Below are positions 1-6,269 of a stretch of DNA of 6,758 nucleotides, piece after piece (position 1 is the first letter of the stretch; each line of letters starts with the position of its first letter). The position numbers were made by a program, and so were the translations under genes. The stretch comes from Gammaproteobacteria bacterium (GTDB lineage: Bacteria > Pseudomonadota > Gammaproteobacteria > Pseudomonadales > Azotimanducaceae), in the NCBI GenBank assembly GCA_028821035.1, contig JAPPHP010000469.1, forward strand, positions 1-6,758, written 5' to 3'. The notes beneath the pieces were generated by a model. It made no database searches, was not told the DNA's origin, and saw only the letters and a program-made list of their open reading frames with translations.

Positions 1-1445
1 GCGCGGGCGAACTGCTCGCGGTGACCGACCCCGCCACCCAGAACGTACTCACGGAGGTGCCTTTCGCGACGCCGGACGAGATCGACCGCGCGGTGGCGAG
101 CGCACTCGAGGCCTTCGGGACCTGGCGCGAGACGCCGACGCCGGAACGCGCCCGGCTGATGATGAACTACCAGGCGCTCCTGAAGCGCTACCAGGACGAC
201 ATCGCGAAGATCGTCTCCGCCGAGACGGGCAAGACGTTCGCCGACGCGAAGGGCGACGTCTGGCGCGGCATCGAGGTGGTCGAGTACGCCTGCAACGTGT
301 CGAGCCTGATGATGGGCGAGACCGTCGAGAACGTCGCCCACAACATCGACACGTACAGCATCGTCCAGCCGCTCGGCGTCTGTGCGGGGATCACGCCGTT
401 CAACTTCCCCGCCATGATTCCGCTGTGGATGTTCCCGTTGGCCATCGCCTGCGGGAACACGTTCGTCCTCAAGCCCTCGGAACAGGACCCGATGACCCCC
501 AACCGGCTCATCGAGCTGTTCGTCGAGGCGGGCGCGCCGCCCGGGATTGTGCAACTCGTGCACGGCGGCAAGGAGCAGGTCGATGCGCTGCTGGCCCATC
601 CGGACGTGAGGGCGGTGTCGTTCGTGGGTTCGGTGCCCGTGGCGCAGTACGTCTACCGCACCGGGACGCAGAACCTGAAGCGCGTGCAGGCCATGGCCGG
701 CGCCAAGAACCACATGGTCGTCATGCCGGACGCGGACCGCGAGCAGGTGATCTCCAACCTGGTCGGCGCCTCCTGCGGGGCCGCGGGCCAGCGCTGCATG
801 GCCATCAGCGCGGCGGTGTTCGTCGGCGAGAGCGCGGAGTGGCTGCCCGAACTGCGCGACGCCATGGCGGCGGTCCGACCGGGCGCGTGGGACGACGACG
901 GCGCCGGGTACGGGCCGCAGATCACGCCGCAGGCGAGGACGCGCATCCTCGACTACATCGGCCGCGGCCGGAACGAGGGCGCTTCGTTGTTGCTCGACGG
1001 TTCCGACTGCACGGTGGAGGGATACCCGGACGGCAACTGGGTGGGCCCGACGCTGTTCGCCGACGTCACCCCCGACATGTCCATCTACCGCGACGAGATC
1101 TTCGGCCCCGTGCTGGTGACATCGGCGGTCGACACGCTCGACGAGGCGATCCGCTTCGTCAATGCCAACCCCTACGGGAACGGCACGTCCATCTTCACGG
1201 CGAGCGGCGCGGCAGCGCGGCGCTTCCAGCACGAGATCGACGTCGGCCAGGTCGGCATCAACGTCCCCATTCCCGTGCCGCTACCGTTCTTCTCCTTCAC
1301 CGGGTGGAAGCAGTCCTTCTTCGGCGACCAGCACGCCTACGGCAAGCAGGCCGTGAAGTTCTACACGGAGACGAAGACGGTGACCGCCCGCTGGTTCCAG
1401 GACGCGCCCTCGCAAGGTCCCGAGATGACGATCCGGCTGCGCTGA
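1..1445 (+). CDS. mmsA: Methylmalonate-semialdehyde dehydrogenase (CoA-acylating), 5'-truncated by window edge
   Basis: This enzyme oxidatively decarboxylates methylmalonate semialdehyde to propionyl-CoA with NAD+ and CoA, the last step of valine breakdown, in the cytoplasm. The reading frame is open from the first full codon at 3 (AGELLAVTDPATQ), which fits the early beta-strand of the family, so the GTG at 21 is not the start and a short N-terminal piece lies off the window. Visible marks are the nucleotide-binding TPFNFP stretch, FVGSVPV, the family-typical GAKNH (699-713), where most aldehyde dehydrogenases carry a general-base Glu, the catalytic Cys in GQRCMA (codon 795-797), EIFGPVL, and the C-terminal HAYGKQAVKFYTETKTVT block. 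About 480 residues are visible against roughly 500 for the family. The stop overlaps the next start (TGATG), so the genes are probably translationally coupled. The identity is very secure from the motifs and the operon partners. Confidence 0.95.
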   Translation, partial: AGELLAVTDPATQNVLTEVPFATPDEIDRAVASALEAFGTWRETPTPERARLMMNYQALLKRYQDDIAKIVSAETGKTFADAKGDVWRGIEVVEYACNVSSLMMGETVENVAHNIDTYSIVQPLGVCAGITPFNFPAMIPLWMFPLAIACGNTFVLKPSEQDPMTPNRLIELFVEAGAPPGIVQLVHGGKEQVDALLAHPDVRAVSFVGSVPVAQYVYRTGTQNLKRVQAMAGAKNHMVVMPDADREQVISNLVGASCGAAGQRCMAISAAVFVGESAEWLPELRDAMAAVRPGAWDDDGAGYGPQITPQARTRILDYIGRGRNEGASLLLDGSDCTVEGYPDGNWVGPTLFADVTPDMSIYRDEIFGPVLVTSAVDTLDEAIRFVNANPYGNGTSIFTASGAAARRFQHEIDVGQVGINVPIPVPLPFFSFTGWKQSFFGDQHAYGKQAVKFYTETKTVTARWFQDAPSQGPEMTIRLR

Positions 1446-2617
1446 TGGACTTCGGCCTCACGGCGGAGCAGCGCGCGTTCCGGGACACCGCGCGGGAGTT
1501 CAGCGACCGCGAGTTCGCGCCCCACGCGGCTCGGTGGGACGCCGAACAGGTGTTTCCGAGGGACACCATCGAGCGGGCCGGCGCGCTCGGGTTCTGTGCG
1601 CTCTATGCGCCGGAGGCCATCGGCGGCATGGGGCTGCCGCGGCTGGATTCGAGCATCGTCCTCGAGGAACTCGCCCGCGGCTGCACGTCCACCACCGCGT
1701 ACATCACGATCCACAACATGGCGCTCTGGATGATCGCCACCTTCGGGTCGGAGGACGCGAAGGCGACGTTCGGTCCCGGGCTCGTCTCGGGTGCGCGGCT
1801 CGCTTCCTACTGTCTCACCGAGCCCAACGCCGGGTCCGACGCGGCCTCGCTTCGGACGGTCGCGCGCAAGGACGGCGACTGCTACCGGATGACCGGGACG
1901 AAGGCGTTCATCTCGGGCGGTGGGGACACGGACGTGCTCGTGGTGATGGCGCGCCTCGCCGACCGTTCGGGCGTGCACGAGGGCGCTGGAGGCATCTGCA
2001 GCTTCGCGGTGCCCGCGGACAGCCCGGGCGTGTCCTTCGGGCGCAAGGAAGCCAAGATGGGCTGGAACAGCCAGCCGACGCGGCAGATCGTCTTCGACGA
2101 CGTGGAAGTGCCCTCCGCCTACCGCCTCGGCTCGGAGGGGGAGGGCTTCAAGATCGCCATGCGCGGCCTCGACGGCGGCCGGATCAACATCGCGACCTGC
2201 TCGGTGGGCGCCGCGCAGGCGGCGTTCGACGCGGCGTCGTCGTACCTGCGGGAACGCCGCCAGTTCGGCCAGGCGCTCGCGAGCTTCCAGGGGCTGCAGT
2301 TCCGGCTTGCCGACATGGCCACCGACCTCGTGGCCGCGCGCAACATGGTGCGCATGGCCGCGTGGAAGCTCGACCACGGAGACCCGGAAGCAACGATGTA
2401 CTGCGCCATGGCCAAGCGCTTCGCCACCGACGCCGGCTTCGACATCTGCAACCAGGCCCTCCAGCTCCACGGCGGGTATGGATACCTCAAGGAGTTTCCT
2501 CTCGAACGCCACGTGCGCGACACGCGCGTGCACCAGATTCTCGAGGGCACCAACGAGGTGATGCGCGTCATCATTTCCCGCCGGCTGCTGATGGAGCAGG
2601 CCGTCGAACTGGTCTGA
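1445..2617 (+). CDS. Acyl-CoA dehydrogenase, likely isobutyryl-CoA dehydrogenase
   Basis: This FAD flavoprotein (390 aa, usual length) most likely oxidises isobutyryl-CoA to methacrylyl-CoA and passes electrons to ETF. The ATG overlaps the mmsA stop (TGATG) and gives the normal N-terminus MDFGLTAEQRAFRD. The N-terminal helical domain spans about 1-115. The flavin/substrate signature YCLTEPNAGSD is at 122-132, the beta domain about 120-225, and the C-terminal helical domain runs from about 235. The signature LQLHGGYGYLKEFPLERHVRD is near 339-359, and the catalytic base is Glu367 in ILEGTNEVMR. Blocks such as KMGWNSQPTR and GLDGGRINIA closely resemble, from memory, the human isobutyryl-CoA dehydrogenase ACAD8. 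The neighbouring valine genes support that substrate over 2-methylbutyryl- or short-chain acyl-CoA, although some overlap in specificity is likely. No Shine-Dalgarno sequence is evident, which fits coupling to mmsA. Confidence 0.93.
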   Translation: MDFGLTAEQRAFRDTAREFSDREFAPHAARWDAEQVFPRDTIERAGALGFCALYAPEAIGGMGLPRLDSSIVLEELARGCTSTTAYITIHNMALWMIATFGSEDAKATFGPGLVSGARLASYCLTEPNAGSDAASLRTVARKDGDCYRMTGTKAFISGGGDTDVLVVMARLADRSGVHEGAGGICSFAVPADSPGVSFGRKEAKMGWNSQPTRQIVFDDVEVPSAYRLGSEGEGFKIAMRGLDGGRINIATCSVGAAQAAFDAASSYLRERRQFGQALASFQGLQFRLADMATDLVAARNMVRMAAWKLDHGDPEATMYCAMAKRFATDAGFDICNQALQLHGGYGYLKEFPLERHVRDTRVHQILEGTNEVMRVIISRRLLMEQAVELV

Positions 2618-2628
2618 CCGCGGCGCCC

Positions 2629-2645
2629 GCGCGCCGACGGCGCGC
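2629..2645. repeat. Perfect GC hairpin in the only gap inside the operon
   Basis: GCGCGCC (2629-2635), loop GAC, then GGCGCGC (2639-2645) form a perfect 7-bp stem. It lies 12 bases after the acyl-CoA dehydrogenase stop and 37 bases before the next start. No T-run follows, so a complete intrinsic terminator is unlikely. It could stabilise or process the mRNA, or slow polymerase. In DNA this GC-rich a short stem could also arise by chance. Confidence 0.45.
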
Positions 2646-2669
2646 AGGACACACCCCCAAGGCGCAGAC

Positions 2670-2675
2670 AAGGAG
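2670..2675 (+). promoter_or_regulatory. Strong ribosome binding site deciding the enoyl-CoA hydratase start
   Basis: AAGGAG lies 7 bases upstream of the ATG at 2683. The same frame is open far upstream through the preceding gene, so this site is the main evidence that translation begins at 2683. It is the clearest Shine-Dalgarno sequence in the operon, as expected for the one internal gene that is not coupled to its neighbour by overlap. Confidence 0.8.
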
Positions 2676-2682
2676 TCCCGCC

Positions 2683-3474
2683 ATGACCATCGAATCGAAA
2701 TCCGACAAGCTGCGGGCGGAGGTGCGCGGGCAGACCGTGCTCGTGACCATCGACAACCCGCCGGCCAACACCTGGGACCAGCAGAACCTGGCTGCCCTCA
2801 CCGACCTGGTGGACGACTGCGAGGCCGACCGCGACGTCTACGCGATCGTGGTCACCGGCGCCGGCGAGCGCTTCTTCTCGGCCGGCGCGGACCTCAAGGT
2901 GTTCGCCCCGGGGGACAAGGGCGTCGCCGCCGAGATGGCCGCGGCGTTCGGCCATGCCTTCGAGCGTCTCGCCGCCTTCCGGGGCGTGACCATCGCCGCG
3001 ATCAACGGCTACGCGATGGGCGGCGGGCTCGAATGCGCCATGGCCTGCGACATCCGCATCGCGGAGCGCCAGGCGTCCATGGCGCTGCCGGAGGCGTCGG
3101 TGGGACTCCTGCCCTGCGGCGGTGGCACGCAGAACCTCGCCTGGCTGGTGGGGGAAGGGTGGGCAAAGCGCATGATCCTGTGCGGAGAGCGCGTCGACGC
3201 CGACACGGCGGCCAGGATCGGCCTGGTGGAGGAGGTGGTCGATACGGGCAGTGCGCTGGAGACGGCGCTCGCCCTGGCGGAGCGCGTATCCGGCCAGAGC
3301 CCGCCGGCGGTCGCCTCCTGCAAGCGCCTGATCCAGCTCGGTCGCTCGTCTTCCATCGCGGCTTCGTATCGGCCCGAACGCGACGCGTTCGTCGACCTCT
3401 TCGACACGGCGGACCAGAAGGAGGGCGTCAACGCCTTCCTCGAGAAGCGGCCCCCGCGCTGGGTCAACGGCTGA
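2683..3474 (+). CDS. Enoyl-CoA hydratase (methacrylyl-CoA hydratase role; resembles P. aeruginosa PA0745/DspI)
   Basis: This is a 263-residue crotonase-fold enzyme that in this operon should hydrate methacrylyl-CoA to 3-hydroxyisobutyryl-CoA. The oxyanion-hole region FSAGADL is at 65-71 and MGGGLECAMACD at 112-123. Both hydratase glutamates are present: Glu117 in GGGLEC and Glu137 in LPEASVG. Both present favours hydratase activity over isomerase or hydrolase activity. The N-terminal NPPANTWD and the stretches EGWAKRMILCGERVDA and EGVNAFLEKR are, from memory, nearly the same as in PA0745 of P. aeruginosa, named DspI for its reported part in making the dispersal signal cis-2-decenoic acid. The start is set by AAGGAG 7 bases upstream. 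The stop overlaps the next ATG (TGATG). The hydratase family call is very secure; the substrate is inferred from context. Confidence 0.93.
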   Translation: MTIESKSDKLRAEVRGQTVLVTIDNPPANTWDQQNLAALTDLVDDCEADRDVYAIVVTGAGERFFSAGADLKVFAPGDKGVAAEMAAAFGHAFERLAAFRGVTIAAINGYAMGGGLECAMACDIRIAERQASMALPEASVGLLPCGGGTQNLAWLVGEGWAKRMILCGERVDADTAARIGLVEEVVDTGSALETALALAERVSGQSPPAVASCKRLIQLGRSSSIAASYRPERDAFVDLFDTADQKEGVNAFLEKRPPRWVNG

Positions 3475-4562
3475 TGGCGGACCCGGCCCGGATTCGGTTC
3501 GAGGAGGTTTCGCTGGGGTCCGGGCGCTGCCTGGGCGTCGCGACGCTCGATTCCGAGGAGACGCTCAACGCACTCTCGCTGCCCATGGCGCATGCCCTGG
3601 ATGCGCAACTCGTGCGGTGGGCGGAGCGCGAGGATGTCGCCTGCGTACTCCTCAGGGGCGAGGGCGAGCGCGCGTTCTCCGCCGGCGGCGACATCCAGGA
3701 CCTCTACCGGGCGATGGTGAAGAACCATGCGGCCGGCGCGACCGTCGACGACACGCCCGACCGCTTCTTCGAGGCGGAGTACCGGCTCGACTACCGCATC
3801 CACACGTTTCCGAAGACCGTCGTGGCCTTCGGCCGGGGCTTCGTCATGGGCGGGGGGCTCGGGCTCTACTCGGCGTCAGCGGTCCGCGTGGTCACCCCCA
3901 CGACCCGTATCGCGATGCCCGAGGTGACGATCGGCCTGTTTCCGGACGCGGGCGCCACGTGGATCCTGCGCGGGCTGCCGCCGCACCTGGCGCTGTTCCT
4001 GGGCGCCACGGGGACGCGCATGGACGCGGCCGATGCCCTCTACGCGGGCCTCGGCACGCACTTCACCGGTAGCGACTGCGATCCCGTGGCGGCGCTGGTC
4101 GGTGCGGACGGAGACCCCGATCGTGCGTTCGACGCCGATCCGGCGCTCGAGACCGGGAGCCTGGAGATGGCGGACCCCGTCCTCGCGGAGGCGCTTCCCG
4201 AGATTCCGGCCGACGCCGCGGGTGCGCGGGCCGCGCTGGAGGCATTGGCCGGCGTCGGCGACTGGTTCGGGCGTGGGCTCGCCACGATGCGCGGAGGCTG
4301 CCCGACCACCGTCGGCATCGTCTGCGAACAACTGCGTCGGTCGCCGGCCCTCGATCTTGCGGACTGCTTCCGCATGGAGATGACGATCGCGAGCCGCTGC
4401 GCGCGGTTCGCCGACTTCGCGGAAGGGGTGCGCGCGCTGATCGTCGACAAGGACGGCGCCCCGCGGTGGCGGAACGACGGGGCTCAGGAGCACGTGCTCG
4501 CCCACTTCGAGCCGCCGTGGGAGATCAATCCCCTGTTCGATCTCGGGAGGACCGGAACATGA
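3474..4562 (+). CDS. 3-hydroxyisobutyryl-CoA hydrolase (enoyl-CoA hydratase/isomerase family)
   Basis: This is a 362-residue crotonase-fold thioesterase that releases 3-hydroxyisobutyrate from its CoA ester. That hydrolysis keeps reactive methacrylyl-CoA low by pulling the pathway forward. It is about 100 residues longer than a simple hydratase, as the HIBCH family is. Visible marks are FSAGGDIQDLY (69-79), VMGGGLGLY (124-132), and MPEVTIGLFPD with Glu150 and Asp158, the pair equivalent to Glu169/Asp177 usually cited for the human enzyme. The C-terminal HIBCH block includes GCPTTV (275-280) and DFAEGVRALIVDKDGAPRW (314-332). Where hydratases carry GGGxE, this protein has GGGLGL, so the first hydratase Glu is absent, which supports hydrolase over hydratase. 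The ATG overlaps the previous stop by one base and no Shine-Dalgarno sequence is visible, suggesting coupled translation. Its position matches PA0744 in P. aeruginosa. Confidence 0.9.
   Translation: MADPARIRFEEVSLGSGRCLGVATLDSEETLNALSLPMAHALDAQLVRWAEREDVACVLLRGEGERAFSAGGDIQDLYRAMVKNHAAGATVDDTPDRFFEAEYRLDYRIHTFPKTVVAFGRGFVMGGGLGLYSASAVRVVTPTTRIAMPEVTIGLFPDAGATWILRGLPPHLALFLGATGTRMDAADALYAGLGTHFTGSDCDPVAALVGADGDPDRAFDADPALETGSLEMADPVLAEALPEIPADAAGARAALEALAGVGDWFGRGLATMRGGCPTTVGIVCEQLRRSPALDLADCFRMEMTIASRCARFADFAEGVRALIVDKDGAPRWRNDGAQEHVLAHFEPPWEINPLFDLGRTGT
4545..4550 (+). promoter_or_regulatory. Ribosome binding site for mmsB inside the end of the hydrolase gene
   Basis: GGGAGG lies 8 bases before the ATG at 4559, within the last codons of the upstream gene. 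Together with the 4-bp ATGA overlap it fixes the mmsB start, although the frame is open further upstream. Confidence 0.75.
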
Positions 4563-5455
4563 GAGTCGGATTCATCGGCGTCGGCAACATGGGCGGTCCG
4601 ATGGCGAGGAACCTCGCGGCCGCGGGGCACGAAGTAGCCGTGCACGACCTGGTGCCGGAGCTGGTCGCGGCCTGCGTCGCGGCTGGCGCCGCAGCGGCGG
4701 GATCGGCCCGCGCGGCGGTCGCCGACGCGGAGGTCGTCGTCAGCATGCTGCCGGCGAGCAAACACGTGCATGGACTCTACGTGGAGGAAGGCCTGCTGGA
4801 CGTCATCGACCCCGACGCCACGGTCGTCGACTGCTCGACCATCGCTCCGGCCACCGCCCGGACGGTGGCCGCAGAGGCCGCGGAGCGTGGCATCGACATG
4901 CTGGACGCGCCGGTGTCGGGCGGCACGGCTGGTGCTGCGAACGCCACGCTGACCTTCATGGTGGGCGGAGACGGCGCCGTCCTGGAAAGAGTCCGCCCGC
5001 TGCTCGATCAGATGGGGGCGAACGTCTTCCACGCCGGCGGCCGCGGCGCGGGACAGACGGCCAAGGTGTGCAACAACATGCTGCTGGCCGCGCAGATGAC
5101 GGCCACGGCGGAGGCGCTCGCGCTCGGCGTCGCCGAAGGACTGGACCCGGCGACGCTGTCCGCCATCATGCAGCGCTCGTCGGGCGGCAACTGGCCGCTC
5201 AACGTCTACAACCCCTGGCCGGGCGTCATGGAGGGCGTGCCGGCGTCGAGGGGGTACGAGGGCGGTTTCCTCGTGGATCTCATGATCAAGGACCTGGAGC
5301 TCGCGCTGGACGCGGCCAGCGCGTCCGGCACGCCGGTGGCGATGGGGTCGCTGGCCCGCAACCTCTACCGCCTGCACCGCCGGGTGAACGATGCCGGAGG
5401 GCTCGACTTTTCGAGCATCCAGTTGCTGGTCGAGCCAGGGGCGGGGCAGAACTGA
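4559..5455 (+). CDS. mmsB: 3-hydroxyisobutyrate dehydrogenase
   Basis: This is a 298-residue beta-hydroxyacid dehydrogenase that oxidises 3-hydroxyisobutyrate to methylmalonate semialdehyde, feeding MmsA encoded at the other end of the operon. The N-terminal Rossmann domain carries GVGNMG (7-12). Asp30 after the second strand indicates NAD+ rather than NADP+. The substrate signature DAPVSGGTAGA (116-126) includes Ser120. The catalytic Lys169 lies in GAGQTAKVCNNML, followed by Asn173. Trp212, Tyr217, Lys244 and Asp245 match, at a constant offset of two, the active-site residues I recall for P. aeruginosa PA0743. That homologue was reported to act on L-serine and methyl-L-serine, so side activity on serine is possible. 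The length is normal and the start is set by GGGAGG and the ATGA overlap. It is the last gene of the operon. Confidence 0.95.
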   Translation: MRVGFIGVGNMGGPMARNLAAAGHEVAVHDLVPELVAACVAAGAAAAGSARAAVADAEVVVSMLPASKHVHGLYVEEGLLDVIDPDATVVDCSTIAPATARTVAAEAAERGIDMLDAPVSGGTAGAANATLTFMVGGDGAVLERVRPLLDQMGANVFHAGGRGAGQTAKVCNNMLLAAQMTATAEALALGVAEGLDPATLSAIMQRSSGGNWPLNVYNPWPGVMEGVPASRGYEGGFLVDLMIKDLELALDAASASGTPVAMGSLARNLYRLHRRVNDAGGLDFSSIQLLVEPGAGQN

Positions 5456-5460
5456 TCGAG

Positions 5461-5477
5461 CGTTTCGGGTTGAAACG
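5461..5477. repeat. Inverted repeat after mmsB
   Basis: CGTTTC (5461-5466), loop GGGTT, then GAAACG (5472-5477) form a perfect 6-bp stem beginning 5 bases after the mmsB stop. It directly abuts, sharing one base with, the palindrome at 5477-5493. It may be part of the transcript end of the valine operon or part of the control region of the toxin-antitoxin genes. No T-run follows it directly. Confidence 0.45.
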
Positions 5478-5498
5478 GACCATCTAATGGTCCATATT
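5470..5498 (+). promoter_or_regulatory. Candidate sigma70-type promoter of the toxin-antitoxin pair
   Basis: TTGAAA (5470-5475, five of six consensus bases) is separated by 17 bases from CATATT (5493-5498, four of six). Transcription would begin near 5505, about 25 bases ahead of the antitoxin ATG. A second possible -10, TCTAAT (5483-5488), is closer to consensus but has no good -35. In both readings the palindrome at 5477-5493 lies within the core promoter, as expected for an autorepressed antitoxin operon. This is pattern reading only. Confidence 0.4.
5477..5493. promoter_or_regulatory. Palindrome, candidate operator of the toxin-antitoxin operon
   Basis: GGACCAT (5477-5483), spacer CTA, ATGGTCC (5487-5493) form a perfect 7-bp inverted repeat 36 bases before the antitoxin start. 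Antitoxins of this class bind inverted repeats over their own promoter, alone or with the toxin, so an operator is the favoured reading. The alternative is an intrinsic terminator for the upstream operon: the stem is followed by the T-rich ATATTT, but it is short and AT-containing for this GC-rich genome. It could serve both roles. Confidence 0.5.
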
Positions 5499-5529
5499 TC
5501 CCGGAACACGCTGGCTGCCGACCCCCACC

Positions 5530-5787
5530 ATGAGGATTTCCGTGTCTGAGGCCAAGGGAAAGTTGACGGAGCTTGTCCGCCGCGCCGAACAGGGCGACGA
5601 GGTTGTGCTCACCAGGCACGGGCAAGCGACGGTCACACTCGTGCCTGTGCGGCCACGGCCGAATGTCGATGCGCGTCGGGCACTGCTTGCCGCCGTCCGT
5701 GAAGCTGCCGCGAAGAAGGTCCTTCCAGGCGCGAGCGCGGCACGGAGTCAGGACTTCCTGTACGGCGGCACCGGTTTGCCGGAGTGA
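5530..5787 (+). CDS. Phd/YefM-type antitoxin of a type II toxin-antitoxin pair
   Basis: This is an 85-residue protein, the usual antitoxin length. The N-terminal part, MRISVSEAKGKLTELVRRAE (1-20) followed by QGDEVVLTRHGQATVTLVPV (21-40), is the Phd/YefM DNA-binding and dimerisation fold. The C-terminal half (about 45-85) is basic and probably flexible, ending in SQDFLYGGTGLPE, typical of toxin-binding tails of antitoxins that partner PIN toxins. It should neutralise the PIN toxin and repress the operon through the palindrome just upstream. The ATG at 5530 keeps the first strand intact but has no purine-rich ribosome site ahead of it. The GTG at 5542 has GAGGA five bases upstream and is a weaker alternative. 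The stop overlaps the toxin start by 4 bp. The antitoxin call is firm; the cognate pairing is inferred from adjacency. Confidence 0.9.
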   Translation: MRISVSEAKGKLTELVRRAEQGDEVVLTRHGQATVTLVPVRPRPNVDARRALLAAVREAAAKKVLPGASAARSQDFLYGGTGLPE

Positions 5788-6182
5788 TCGTGGTCGACAC
5801 GTCCGCCCTGATGGCCGTGCTCCTGGGCGAACCATCCGCGGCTGACTGCGCGGAGATTCTGGCGTCCAGGCAAGTGATGATCTCGGCGACCACGCTTGCG
5901 GAAGCGCTGGTCGTGGCCGACCGGCGTGGGTTGCGCAACGAGATGACCAGCTTGATCGACGGCATGGGCGTCGACGTTGTTGACGTTTCTGCGGCCACCG
6001 CCCGCCGTGTTGCCGACACCTATGCGCGGTGGGGCAAGGGCGTGCACGGGGCCGCTTTGAACTTCGGCGACTGCTTTGCCTACGATCTGGCGACAATCAA
6101 CGACTGTCCCCTGCTTTACGTCGGCAAGGACTTCGGTCGAACCGACGTCACGCCGGCGTTGCGGGCGCCGGCGGGGCGATGA
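5784..6182 (+). CDS. vapC: VapC-type PIN-domain toxin (ribonuclease)
   Basis: This is a 132-residue PIN-domain protein, probably an Mg2+-dependent endoribonuclease that blocks translation by cutting tRNA, rRNA or mRNA when freed from the antitoxin. The acidic cluster is complete: Asp5 in VVDTSALMA, Glu40 in TTLAEAL, Asp96 in NFGDCFAYDLA, and Asp116 in VGKDFGRTD. The toxin is therefore probably active rather than decayed. It starts with GTG inside the antitoxin stop (GTGA overlap), so its synthesis is likely coupled to and limited by antitoxin translation. The LNFGDCFAYDLA and LLYVGKDFGRTDV segments mark the common VapC group found with Phd-type antitoxins. The target RNA cannot be read from sequence. 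Base use is somewhat less GC-skewed than in the valine genes, which agrees with mobile history but does not prove it. Confidence 0.92.
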   Translation: MIVVDTSALMAVLLGEPSAADCAEILASRQVMISATTLAEALVVADRRGLRNEMTSLIDGMGVDVVDVSAATARRVADTYARWGKGVHGAALNFGDCFAYDLATINDCPLLYVGKDFGRTDVTPALRAPAGR

Positions 6183-6194
6183 CCCCCCCCCCGC
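6171..6194 (+). terminator. Possible hairpin at the end of vapC
   Basis: GCGGGG (6171-6176) can pair with CCCCGC (6189-6194) across a 12-base loop that contains the vapC stop codon. No T-run follows, so this is at best a weak or Rho-assisted transcript end between two convergent genes. The pairing is helped by the C run and may be incidental. Confidence 0.2.
6183..6192. repeat. C10 homopolymer run directly after the vapC stop
   Basis: Ten consecutive C residues follow the TGA of vapC without a gap. The tract is outside both flanking genes. It could be slippage-prone in replication or a sequencing/assembly weak point, and a length change would not alter either protein. Confidence 0.9.
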
Positions 6195-6269
6195 CTGCGG
6201 CAGATCGCGCGTTAGCGAGGCAATCCAATCCTCGACGCGCACGCTGGCACGGGCCGGCCACACCAACCG

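Noticed and set aside
21..23. GTG as the start codon of mmsA
   Set aside because: The frame is open upstream to the window edge and the residues before it (AGELLA) fit the family N-terminal region, so the gene is cut by the edge rather than starting here.
699..713. Missing general-base Glu in the aldehyde dehydrogenase
   Set aside because: GAKNH at this place is normal for the CoA-acylating methylmalonate-semialdehyde dehydrogenases, so it is not a defect.
425..1444. Long open frame fused in front of the acyl-CoA dehydrogenase
   Set aside because: It is an arginine/glycine-rich off-frame reading of mmsA without domain similarity. The dehydrogenase starts properly at 1445.
1361..2671. 436-codon minus-strand open frame opposite the acyl-CoA dehydrogenase
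   Set aside because: It is a GC-driven antisense shadow. The plus strand encodes an unmistakable enzyme, and the minus product is rich in His, Arg and Ala with no recognisable domain.
3843..3869. Missing first hydratase Glu in the second crotonase-family protein
   Set aside because: GGGLGL is expected for the 3-hydroxyisobutyryl-CoA hydrolase group, which uses the later Glu and Asp.
4484..5509. 341-codon minus-strand open frame opposite mmsB
   Set aside because: It has the same antisense-shadow character, while mmsB on the plus strand has all expected catalytic residues.
6252..6259. GGCCGGCC palindrome in the convergent spacer
   Set aside because: An 8-bp palindrome made only of G and C is expected by chance in this DNA, and it has no loop or T-run.
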